Positions 17,009 through 24,773 of a stretch of 64,000 bases of DNA are shown here, piece after piece. The DNA is taken from assembly GCF_001461695.1 (NCBI RefSeq), contig NZ_AUTC01000035.1, positions 124,001-188,000 of the forward strand, given 5' to 3'. Both the position numbers and the translations under genes were made by a program. Below the pieces are notes generated by a model that saw nothing but the letters and a program-made list of their open reading frames with translations, searched no databases and was not told where the DNA came from. Each line of letters starts with the position of its first letter. Position 1 is the first letter of the stretch. Source of the DNA: Sinorhizobium fredii USDA 205 (GTDB lineage: Bacteria; Pseudomonadota; Alphaproteobacteria; Rhizobiales; Rhizobiaceae).

Positions 17009-17152
17009 CTAGCCGACGTTCGACGTGCGGATGAAGCCGAGTGGACCGAATGGCGCGTCGAGCGGCGTATTGCGGATGCGGGACTGGCTGCGCGGCGCCT
17101 GCGAGTTCCAGGCGATCTGAACGAAATTGGGTTTGCTGAAGATGAACAGCAT
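17009..17152 (-). CDS. Possible 47-aa small protein
   Basis: ATG 17152 follows AAGGCAGGAAAACC and opens a frame starting MLFIFSKPNFVQIAWNSQAP that ends in TAG at 17009. Third codon positions are almost all G or C, as in the neighbouring genes, and the composition is not the Arg/Ser/Pro-rich kind of shadow frames. No domain is recognised. Its existence should be tested by conservation. Confidence 0.4.
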   Translation of the reverse strand: MLFIFSKPNFVQIAWNSQAPRSQSRIRNTPLDAPFGPLGFIRTSNVG

Positions 17153-17399
17153 GGTTTTCCTGCCTTGGGAGGCCGGCTCACGAGCCGGGTTGTTTCAATG
17201 GCGGCGATATAGGCGTGCCACAGTCAGTCTTCGCCGCCAAACTCGGCATTCCATGTCGCATTTTCGCTAGACCGCAGAGCTTCATTACCAAGCTTGGTGA
17301 GCGGGTGACCCATGCCGTGATCGGCATCGGCCGGATTTCGGCGAAATGCCGTCGAAACAGAGCTTTGCCGGACAAGCTTTCGATGTTACGGGAGATCAC

Positions 17400-18854
17400 A
17401 TGACACGCGCGATCATGCTCCAGGGAACCGGCTCTGATGTCGGAAAATCGGTATTGGTGGCAGGCCTCTGCCGGCTCGCCGCCAACCGCGGCCTGAAGGT
17501 CAGACCTTTCAAGCCGCAGAACATGTCGAACAACGCGGCCGTTTCCGATGACGGTGGCGAAATCGGCCGGGCACAGTGGCTGCAATCGCTCGCCGCGCGC
17601 GTGCCCTCTTCGGTGCACATGAATCCTGTGCTTCTGAAGCCGCAATCCGACGTCGGCAGCCAGGTCATTCTGCAGGGCAAGGTCGCGGGGCAGGCCAAGG
17701 GCAGGGAATATCAGGCGCTGAAGCCGAAGCTGCTCGGCGCGGTGATGGAGAGTTTCGAACTCGTCTCCGCCGGCGCGGATCTCGTCGTCGTCGAGGGAGC
17801 CGGCTCGCCGGCCGAGATCAATCTCAGGGCCGGCGACATTGCCAATATGGGCTTCGCCACTCGCGCCAAGGTTCCCGTGGTTCTCGTCGGCGACATCGAT
17901 CGCGGCGGCGTCATCGCCTCGCTGGTCGGCACCCATGCAATCCTGCCGGAGGACGACCGCCGGATGGTCACCGGCTATCTCATCAACAAGTTTCGCGGCG
18001 ACGTCACCCTTTTCGACGATGGCATCGCGGCCGTTGGCCGCTTCACCGGCTGGCCTTGTTTCGGCGTCGTGCCCTGGCTGAAAAGTGCGGCGCGGCTGCC
18101 GGCCGAGGATTCCGTGGTTCTCGAGAAATTGGCGCGCGGCGGCGGCAAAGCTTTGAAAGTCGCCGTGCCCGTCCTGTCGCGCATTGCCAATTTCGACGAT
18201 CTCGATCCACTTGCGGCAGAACCGGAGGTCGAGCTCGTCTTCGTTCGGCCGGGCACGCCGCTGCCGCAGGACGCAGGGCTTGTCGTCATCCCCGGTTCCA
18301 AATCGACTATTTCGGATCTCACGGACTTTCGTGCGCAGGGCTGGGACCGCGACCTCGAGCGCCACGTCCGGCGCGGCGGCCGGGTGATCGGCATCTGCGG
18401 CGGCTACCAGATGCTGGGCGCCCGCGTTGCCGATCCGCTCGGCATCGAAGGAAGCGAACGCGAGATTGCCGGGCTCGGGCTGCTTTCGGTCGAAACCGAG
18501 ATGGCGCCTGAAAAGACGGTGCGCAACAGCCGCGCCTGGTCGCTGGAGCATGACGTGGCGCTCGAAGGCTACGAAATCCATCTCGGCAAGACGACAGGGG
18601 CAGATTGCGAACGCGCCCCTGTGACGATCGACGGCCGGCCGGACGGCGCGATGTCGCCCGACGGCAGGATCATCGGGACCTACCTGCACGGCCTCTTCGG
18701 CAGCGATGCCTATCGCGCCGCAGTGCTGAAGAGCCTGGGGATCGAAGGCGGGGGCGCCAGCTATCGTCAGTCGGTCGACGGCGCGCTCGACGAGGTTGCC
18801 GCCGAGCTCGAGGGCGTGCTCGACCGCGCCTGGCTCAGCCGCTTGCTCGGCTAG
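17400..18854 (+). CDS. cobQ: Cobyric acid synthase
   Basis: 484 aa. It amidates adenosylcobyrinic a,c-diamide at positions b, d, e and g using glutamine and ATP. The N-terminal P-loop-like GTGSDVGKS (residues 9–17) and [11 protein letters not shown] belong to the synthetase domain. The C-terminal class I glutaminase has the nucleophile in [10 protein letters not shown] and the His in [11 protein letters not shown] 17400, with GGGAG 6 bp upstream, was preferred to an earlier in-frame start. It is not in the riboswitch operon; no B12 element was seen upstream of it. Confidence 0.95.
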   Translation: MTRAIMLQGTGSDVGKSVLVAGLCRLAANRGLKVRPFKPQNMSNNAAVSDDGGEIGRAQWLQSLAARVPSSVHMNPVLLKPQSDVGSQVILQGKVAGQAKGREYQALKPKLLGAVMESFELVSAGADLVVVEGAGSPAEINLRAGDIANMGFATRAKVPVVLVGDIDRGGVIASLVGTHAILPEDDRRMVTGYLINKFRGDVTLFDDGIAAVGRFTGWPCFGVVPWLKSAARLPAEDSVVLEKLARGGGKALKVAVPVLSRIANFDDLDPLAAEPEVELVFVRPGTPLPQDAGLVVIPGSKSTISDLTDFRAQGWDRDLERHVRRGGRVIGICGGYQMLGARVADPLGIEGSEREIAGLGLLSVETEMAPEKTVRNSRAWSLEHDVALEGYEIHLGKTTGADCERAPVTIDGRPDGAMSPDGRIIGTYLHGLFGSDAYRAAVLKSLGIEGGGASYRQSVDGALDEVAAELEGVLDRAWLSRLLG

Positions 18855-19000
18855 CCGCTGCGCCGCCGAACGCGACACTCCCTCGAACCCTCTTTGGTCG
18901 ATATTGCATGGTTGCTGCGAAGGATGCAGCATGCCCGCGAGGCGGTAGGCCGGTTCTCCTGAACCGGTCGTGCCGCTGCCCGGCACAAAGGTCGGCGGTC

Positions 19001-21169
19001 ATGACACGCGCCCAACTGGTCGGCGTCCTCATCGGATTGGCAATTGTCGCGGCGCTGACGGTGCTGCGGGCAAACGATCCACAACTGTTGAGATTCGCCC
19101 GCGAAATCACCTTCGACGAATACCAGCGCCTGGCGCCGCGGCCCTTCGAAAACCTGCCCGTGCGGGTCGTCGATATCGACGAGGCGTCGCTCAGGGAGTT
19201 CGGCCAGTGGCCCTGGCCGAGGGATCGATTGGCCGCCCTGGTGAACAGGCTGTCTGAAATGGGCGCCGCCGTCATTGCCTTTGACATTCTCTTCGCCGAG
19301 CCCGACCGACTGTCGCCGCGCACAGTTGTCCGCGACGTGCCGGGGATCGATCCGGCTTTGCTGCAACGCTTGCCGGACAATGACGAAATCTTTGCCAGGG
19401 CGATCGCCGGCAAGCCCGTGGTGCTGGGTTTCGGCCTGTCGAAAGCGGGAGACTATCGACCGCCGATCAAGGCGGGCTTCGCCTTTGTCGGCGAGAGCCC
19501 GTTCGATGCGCCGCCGAGGCTCGCGGCCGCGACCCCGCTCCGGCCGGAACTCGAAGCCAGTGCAGCCGGCCTCGGGCATATCAGCCTCAATCCCGACAGC
19601 CCGTCGGCGGTCGTACGCGCGGTCCCGCTGCTTCTCAGCGATGGCGAGCAGCTCTATCCAAATCTGGCGCTCGAGGCGCTGCGTGTCGCTCAGGGCGCTT
19701 CCACGTATCTGCTGGCGGGTGCGACGGATGTGCCTGACACGATTACAACGATCAAGATCGGCGATTTCGCTGTGCCTGTTACGGCCGCCGGCGAACTTTG
19801 GCTCTACGTCAGTGAGGACCGCCCCGAGAGATACGTATCTGCCGGTCGGGTGCTTGCCGCATCCGGCGCTCCCGGGGATGTCAGCGCCGCCGTCGAAGGC
19901 AGCATCGTCTTCGTCGGCACCTCGGCTGCCGGCTTGCTGGACATCCGCACCACGGCTCTCGGACACAACGTCCCCGGCGTCTCGCTTCACGCCCAGGCCG
20001 TCGAGCAGATCCTGTCGGGTCGCTTCCTCTCGCGGCCGGACTGGGCCGACGGACTTGAGATACTGTCGATTGCCGTTGCGGGCACCCTCCTCGTGATGCT
20101 GACGACCTTCGTCAGCCCGGGCGTGGCGCTCGCCTGCGGGCTATTGATCACCGGCTTTGCGCTCGCGGCCTCCTGGATCGCGTTCCTCTATGCAGGACTG
20201 CTCCTCGACCCGCTCGCCCCGATCCTTGCCGGATTGGTCACACATTTCGCCGCGACGGCCTACCGCTTCCTGGTGACCGACCGGGAACGGCGTGTCGTCC
20301 GACGCGCCTTCGGCCAGTACCTGTCGCCATCGCTGCTCTACCGCATCGAGCACACGCAGAACGCCTTGCGGCTTGGCGGAGACGATCGCGAGCTGACGAT
20401 CATGTTCGTCGATGTCCGCAATTTCACTGAGATCAGCGAGCGTTTGGCTCCGACGGAGGTCGTCGGGTTCCTGAACACGCTTCTCGATGCGTTGAGCCGC
20501 GATGTGATCGAGAACGAGGGCACGCTCGACAAGTTCATCGGCGACTCGATCATGGCCTTCTGGAACGCGCCCGTCGACGTGGCCGGCCATCCAAGCAAGG
20601 CCGTTCGTGCGGCTTTGGCCATGCGGGAAACGCTTGCTCGCCTCAATGACAAGGATGCCTTCGGTTTTGGGGCAGAGCAAAGGGTCGCCATCGGGATCGG
20701 AATCCACACGGGACTTGCCTGCGTCGGCAACATGGGCGCCGAGGCGCATTTCAACTATTCGGCTGTCGGAGACGCCGTCAATGTGGCGGCGCGCATCGAA
20801 GCCGCCTGCAAGGAGGTCGGATTCGATATCCTTGTATCCGAGACAACGGCAAAATTGGCTGGTCGTTGCGCCTTGCTGGAGGCGGGGGCATTGGGGCTCA
20901 AGGGCAAAAGCACGCGAACGAGGCTCTTTGGAGTCGTTGGCGACGAAAGATTTGCCGCCTCGGATGCGTTCGCCGAATTGCAGGAAGTCCACCGGCGGCT
21001 GGTCGACGCTTTGCGCGTCCGTTCCACCGACAGTCGGCGCATTCTGGGAGTGGTAAAGCTCAAGGCGTCCGCGCTGGCGCCGGGATTGTCGGATTTCTAT
21101 CGCCGGATTTCGCGGCGCGGCGATCATTTCATCGATGAGCCGACGGCGAAGGATGCGGCTGGTGAGTAG
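19001..21169 (+). CDS. Adenylate/guanylate cyclase with CHASE2 sensor domain
   Basis: 722 aa. An N-terminal helix (LVGVLIGLAIVAALTVL) is followed by an extracytoplasmic CHASE2 domain (about 30–330, with VRVVDIDEASLREFGQWPWP and AVIAFDILFAEPDRLSPR), two or three membrane helices (about 345–425), then a class III cyclase domain. Catalytic features are present: metal-binding Asp in IMFVDVRNF, LDKFIGDSIMAFW, and FNYSAVGDAVNVAARIE, so it is probably active. The convergent FecR protein next door is the partner type often found with CHASE2 cyclases. The start at 19001 avoids a non-homologous extension overlapping cobQ. Confidence 0.9.
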   Translation: MTRAQLVGVLIGLAIVAALTVLRANDPQLLRFAREITFDEYQRLAPRPFENLPVRVVDIDEASLREFGQWPWPRDRLAALVNRLSEMGAAVIAFDILFAEPDRLSPRTVVRDVPGIDPALLQRLPDNDEIFARAIAGKPVVLGFGLSKAGDYRPPIKAGFAFVGESPFDAPPRLAAATPLRPELEASAAGLGHISLNPDSPSAVVRAVPLLLSDGEQLYPNLALEALRVAQGASTYLLAGATDVPDTITTIKIGDFAVPVTAAGELWLYVSEDRPERYVSAGRVLAASGAPGDVSAAVEGSIVFVGTSAAGLLDIRTTALGHNVPGVSLHAQAVEQILSGRFLSRPDWADGLEILSIAVAGTLLVMLTTFVSPGVALACGLLITGFALAASWIAFLYAGLLLDPLAPILAGLVTHFAATAYRFLVTDRERRVVRRAFGQYLSPSLLYRIEHTQNALRLGGDDRELTIMFVDVRNFTEISERLAPTEVVGFLNTLLDALSRDVIENEGTLDKFIGDSIMAFWNAPVDVAGHPSKAVRAALAMRETLARLNDKDAFGFGAEQRVAIGIGIHTGLACVGNMGAEAHFNYSAVGDAVNVAARIEAACKEVGFDILVSETTAKLAGRCALLEAGALGLKGKSTRTRLFGVVGDERFAASDAFAELQEVHRRLVDALRVRSTDSRRILGVVKLKASALAPGLSDFYRRISRRGDHFIDEPTAKDAAGE

Positions 21170-21223
21170 AGCGGGTTGCCGCCGCCGGGAACTGCGCCGC
21201 CTCTTGCGAAATCTCAATCGCAA

Positions 21224-22234
21224 TCACCAACGTCCCGGAAAACGGGCCTTGCTCCGATCGTATCGTGGCGTGTCCGGCTTTTGGGGCCTGTCGGGCCTGT
21301 CCAGTTTATCGTGCCAGCTCTTGTCGTGCCGGTCCGGTTTGCCCGGCTTGTCCGGTTTGCTCGGCTTGTCCGGTTTGCTCGGCTTATCTGGCTTGCTCGG
21401 CTTGTCTGGCTTGGGCGGCTTGTCTGGCTTGGGCGGCTTGTCGGGTTTGGGCGGCTTGTCGGGTTTGGGCGGCTTGTCGGGTTTGGGCGGCGTCTCGATT
21501 GGTGGGGCAAGTTTGGTTGGCGGCAGAATACGGGGTTGAGGCGGATCGGGACGAATCTGAATTGCCGCTGAAAGGCCACAGCCGGTGCCGCTCCATCCGG
21601 GCGAGAGCTGCTGTCCACCGGAGAGGAACGGCAACGCCTGTCGGTTGCCAAGTGTCCTGAGGATGCTCCGGTCGACCCGGCGCGTATCGGTCATGTCGCC
21701 GTTCGGGCGAGCGACCACACAGTCGCAGCGCCGCGTCAGCTGTTGGCAGCCTCCTCGGCCGCAAAATTCGGCGGCGCCGCTCAAGAGCACCACTGCCGTC
21801 GTGCCGTCGCCGCCGACGTAAAAGTCGAAAACCGTGCCTCGAACGCCGATCGTTCCGGCCGGCGTCAAGATCTGATAGGCGGAGTGCTTCGAGTTGCCGC
21901 TGATCCAGCGAAACGTTCCCTTCGCTGCCGCGACGGTCAGCTTCTGCACGGATCTCGAGTCGTCGAACACAAACTTGTCGATCACAACTGACGAACCAGC
22001 ACCCACGGCAAGCTTGCTTCCATCACGGAAGACGAATTGCCCGAGCCCCGATCTGGACGTCCGAATCCGCTCGTCCCGGTGGACCGGGTCGCTGACGACC
22101 AGTGGTCCGGTCGCCCCGCTCACTTCGGTCTTGATCCGGATCGCCTGACCGATCGGTTCGGCGGCCTTGCTTGGCATTGAGCCGTAAAGCGCGACGATTA
22201 GCGCGACAAATGCGGCACGACGCAAATATGCCAT
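21224..22234 (-). CDS. FecR domain protein with PPKPDK repeat tail
   Basis: 336 aa with a signal peptide (MAYLRRAAFVALIVALYGSM). The FecR domain covers about residues 30–160 (DERIRTSRSGLGQFVFRDGS, TPAGTIGVRGTVFDFYVGG), followed by a Cys-bearing segment, then nine 6-residue repeats (PPKPDK ×5, PSKPDK ×3, PGKPDR) and a basic tail. FecR domains outside iron signalling often pair with CHASE2 cyclases; this gene is convergent with one. The Pro/Lys repeat probably makes an extended spacer or wall-spanning stalk. GGAGGG lies just upstream of ATG 22234. Confidence 0.85.
   Translation of the reverse strand: MAYLRRAAFVALIVALYGSMPSKAAEPIGQAIRIKTEVSGATGPLVVSDPVHRDERIRTSRSGLGQFVFRDGSKLAVGAGSSVVIDKFVFDDSRSVQKLTVAAAKGTFRWISGNSKHSAYQILTPAGTIGVRGTVFDFYVGGDGTTAVVLLSGAAEFCGRGGCQQLTRRCDCVVARPNGDMTDTRRVDRSILRTLGNRQALPFLSGGQQLSPGWSGTGCGLSAAIQIRPDPPQPRILPPTKLAPPIETPPKPDKPPKPDKPPKPDKPPKPDKPPKPDKPSKPDKPSKPDKPSKPDKPGKPDRHDKSWHDKLDRPDRPQKPDTPRYDRSKARFPGRW
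21329..21490. repeat. Nine 18-bp tandem repeats inside the FecR gene
   Basis: Each unit encodes Pro-x-Lys-Pro-Asp-Lys/Arg on the minus strand. Units near the 3' end of the gene differ from those nearer the 5' end (x = Pro, then Ser, then Gly), which suggests growth by local duplication. Copy number probably varies between strains. Confidence 0.9.
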
Positions 22235-22406
22235 CGCACCCTCCACCAGCCTGGGCGCAGCATGTGAGCCGCGTCGGGCCTGCAAAGCCTATTTATCACG
22301 CGGCGGCGAGGGGTGTCTGCTCACCCGTTCGGGGTATGAAAGGCGTGCGGCGTCGGCTACAGGGCCGCGCTGCCGCAATTCGCCGGCTTCGCGTCGCAGC
22401 CGTCGA

Positions 22407-22433
22407 TTGACTTTGCGGCCACGGCTTCATAAT
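22407..22433 (+). promoter_or_regulatory. Candidate sigma-70 promoter of the cobP operon
   Basis: TTGACT at 22407–22412 and CATAAT at 22428–22433, spaced 15 bp, or TAATTA with a 17-bp spacer. It lies just before the cobalamin riboswitch, where the transcript should start. Confidence 0.55.
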
Positions 22434-22444
22434 TAACGGCAATG

Positions 22445-22815
22445 GATGGTTCCCTCGCACCGAAGCGGCGCGGGGGAGTAAATGGGAATGTGACGGGCGG
22501 ACCCACACCGGGCGCCCTTATCGCAGCCGACCCCGCGACTGTAGAACGGTCAGGGTTCGCCATCGGGCATGCGCTTCCCTTCCGATGAAACTGCATGGGG
22601 CAGTTTTTGCGGGATTGGGAGAGCAAGTCGGAAAAGCCACTGGCGTGGCATCGTGAATAGCCGGGCTGGACGCCTCTTCTTCTACGAATCGTCCGCCGTC
22701 ACGAGCCAGCAACGCCGGGAAGGCGAGACGGACCCGTTCGGGCTCAATGTCGATGCGCACCGCATGCGCAGCGCTTTGCCCGTGACGCCGAGAGCCAGGA
22801 GACCTGCCGTCCATC
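22445..22815 (+). ncRNA. Cobalamin (AdoCbl) riboswitch
   Basis: The hallmarks occur in the right order: GATGGTTCCC at the 5' side, GGGAGTAAATGGGAAT, GCAGCCGACCCCGCGACTGTA, AGCCACTGG, CGGGAAGGC, and the B12 box AGCCAGGAGACCTGCC at about 22795–22810, closing with CCATC that pairs with the initial GATGG. At about 370 nt it is longer than usual, with an expanded peripheral region between the CGACTGTA core and the CCACTGG motif. A GGGGAG-TC-CTCCCC hairpin just after it could be part of the expression platform. Binding of adenosylcobalamin should lower expression of cobP–cobW–cobN–cobO. Confidence 0.9.
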
Positions 22816-22958
22816 AGGGCATCGCCCGGGGGAGTCCTCCCCTATGCCAGCACGGAGGTTGTCGTGGCTTATAAATTGCTTTCTGCGCGTGCCGGTCACG
22901 CGTACGCTTCCTATCGCTGCTTTGGCCCCATCGGATTCCACGCGCAGGGTCTGGTCGG

Positions 22959-23486
22959 ATGACATTCTCCCATGCCGGACCGGTTTTCGTGCTCGGCGGC
23001 GCGCGTTCCGGAAAATCCAATTTCGCCGAGAGGCTCGTCGAAGCCTCAGGACTCCCGATGCACTACGTCGCGACCGGCCGCGCCTATGACGAGGAGATGC
23101 GCGATCGTATCGCTCACCACCAGGCGGCGCGTGAGGGCAGGGGCTGGACGACGCATGAGGAGCCGCTCGATCTTTCCGCTCTGCTTCGCCGCCTTGATGC
23201 TCCGGGACGGGCGATCCTTGTCGACTGCCTGACGCTATGGGTCACCAACCTGATGATGGACGAGCGCGACATGGCAGCCGAGTTTGCTGCCCTTGCCGAT
23301 TTGCTGCCCGGTATGCAGGCGCGGCTCATCTTCGTTTCGAACGAGGTCGGTCTCGGTATCGTTCCAGAAAATCGCATGGCGCGCGACTTCCGCGATCATG
23401 CCGGCCGCCTGCACCAGATCGTCGCGGAGAAATCCGCCGAAGTCTATTTCGTCGCGGCCGGATTGCCGCTGAAAATGAAGGGTTGA
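22959..23486 (+). CDS. cobP: Adenosylcobinamide kinase / adenosylcobinamide-phosphate guanylyltransferase
   Basis: 175 aa. Phosphorylates adenosylcobinamide and converts the product to the GDP form in the nucleotide-loop branch of B12 synthesis. The P-loop GGARSGKS is at residues 13–20; [12 protein letters not shown] and [11 protein letters not shown] are family motifs, and the conserved His pair region HHQAAR supplies the guanylated residue. It is first in the riboswitch-controlled operon and is followed after 3 bp by cobW. Confidence 0.95.
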   Translation: MTFSHAGPVFVLGGARSGKSNFAERLVEASGLPMHYVATGRAYDEEMRDRIAHHQAAREGRGWTTHEEPLDLSALLRRLDAPGRAILVDCLTLWVTNLMMDERDMAAEFAALADLLPGMQARLIFVSNEVGLGIVPENRMARDFRDHAGRLHQIVAEKSAEVYFVAAGLPLKMKG

Positions 23487-23489
23487 TTC

Positions 23490-24554
23490 ATGACACTCGC
23501 AAAGGCCCATCCGGGCAAGATCCCCGCTACGGTCATCACCGGCTTCCTCGGTGCCGGCAAGACGACGATGATCCGCAATCTGCTGCAGAATGCCGATGGC
23601 AAGCGGATCGCGCTGATCATCAATGAATTCGGCGATCTCGGCGTCGACGGCGACGTGCTGAAAGGTTGCGGCGCGGAAGCCTGCTCGGAAGAGGATATCA
23701 TCGAACTCACCAACGGCTGCATCTGCTGCACGGTCGCCGACGACTTCATTCCGACCATGACGAAGTTGCTCGAGCGCGAGAACCGTCCGGATCACATCGT
23801 CATCGAGACATCCGGCCTGGCCCTGCCGCAGCCGCTGGTCGCCGCCTTCAACTGGCCGGACATCCGCAGCGAAGTGACCGTCGATGGGGTCGTCACCGTC
23901 GTCGACAGCGCCGCCGTCGCCGCCGGCCGTTTTGCCGACGACCACGACAAGGTCGGCGCGCTGCGCGTCAATGACGACAATCTCGACCACGAGAGCCCGC
24001 TTGAGGAGCTCTTCGAGGATCAGCTCACCGCTGCCGACCTCATTGTTCTCAACAAGACCGATCTGATCGATGCCGCCGGCCTCAAGTCGGTGCGCGACGA
24101 GGTTGCCTCGCGCATCAGCCGCAAGCCGACGATGATCGAGGCAAGGAACGGCGAGGTGGCGGCTGCGATCCTCCTCGGCCTCGGCGTCGGCACCGAGGGC
24201 GAGATCGCCAACCGCAAATCGCACCACGAAATGGAGCACGAGGCCGGCGAGGAGCACGATCACGACGAGTTCGACAGCTTCGTGGTCGAACTCGGAGCGA
24301 TTGCCGACCCGGCCCTCTTCGTCGACCGTCTGAAGGCTGTTATCGCCGAGCACGACGTGCTGCGCCTCAAGGGCTTCGCCGACGTCCCCGGCAAGCCTAT
24401 GCGCCTGCTGATCCAGGCGGTCGGCAGCCGTATCGACCAGTATTACGACCGCGCCTGGGCGCCGGGCGAGGCACGCGGCACGCGTCTCGTCGTCATCGGC
24501 CTGCACGACATGGACGAGACCGCGGTGCGCGCGGCGATCTCGGCGCTGGTGTGA
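23490..24554 (+). CDS. cobW: Cobalamin biosynthesis GTPase/metal chaperone CobW
   Basis: 354 aa G3E GTPase. Walker A GFLGAGKTT (residues 18–26), the metal-binding CxCC in NGCICCTV, switch ETSGLALPQP, and NKTD base recognition are present. A His/Asp/Glu-rich loop (HHEMEHEAGEEHDHDEFD) could bind cobalt. CobW is thought to deliver Co(II) to the CobNST chelatase; cobN follows. A palindromic repeat element occupies most of the 219 bp between cobW and cobN. Confidence 0.95.
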   Translation: MTLAKAHPGKIPATVITGFLGAGKTTMIRNLLQNADGKRIALIINEFGDLGVDGDVLKGCGAEACSEEDIIELTNGCICCTVADDFIPTMTKLLERENRPDHIVIETSGLALPQPLVAAFNWPDIRSEVTVDGVVTVVDSAAVAAGRFADDHDKVGALRVNDDNLDHESPLEELFEDQLTAADLIVLNKTDLIDAAGLKSVRDEVASRISRKPTMIEARNGEVAAAILLGLGVGTEGEIANRKSHHEMEHEAGEEHDHDEFDSFVVELGAIADPALFVDRLKAVIAEHDVLRLKGFADVPGKPMRLLIQAVGSRIDQYYDRAWAPGEARGTRLVVIGLHDMDETAVRAAISALV

Positions 24555-24579
24555 GGCGATTTTGAACGTGTGTGGGAAT

Positions 24580-24742
24580 AACCCCTCCCCAACCCCTCCC
24601 CACAAGGGGGAGGGGCTAGGCGCTCGCGGCCCTCGCTGGCATTCATCCAGTCCTTGCGTCTGGCTGAACCGTCTGAGTCGAGGGCAGAGACGGTGCGGCA
24701 GGGCAAGTCCCTCCCCCTTGTGGGGAGGGGTTGGGGCGGGGT
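24580..24742. repeat. Palindromic intergenic repeat element between cobW and cobN
   Basis: Left arm with CCCCTCCCCACAAGGGGGAG and right arm with CTCCCCCTTGTGGGGAGGGG are near-perfect reverse complements separated by about 85 bp. Each arm also folds on itself around ACAA or TTGT. It is of the Rhizobium intergenic mosaic (RIME-like) type and a divergent relative of the elements inside cobN. It would form a long hairpin in the operon mRNA, 31 bp before cobN. Confidence 0.8.
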
Positions 24743-24773
24743 CTTCTTCTCACGACACCCGGGAGGAGCACCG

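Noticed and set aside
17178..18986. 602-codon open frame on the minus strand
   Set aside because: It lies opposite cobQ, which has clear domain motifs; the minus-strand product has no family motif and reflects the GC-rich codon pattern of cobQ.
21329..21490. CRISPR-like array
   Set aside because: The 18-bp units are contiguous, have no spacers and encode a PxKPDK protein repeat.
24580..24742. Insertion sequence between cobW and cobN
   Set aside because: There is no transposase frame; it is a short palindromic repeat of the intergenic mosaic type.
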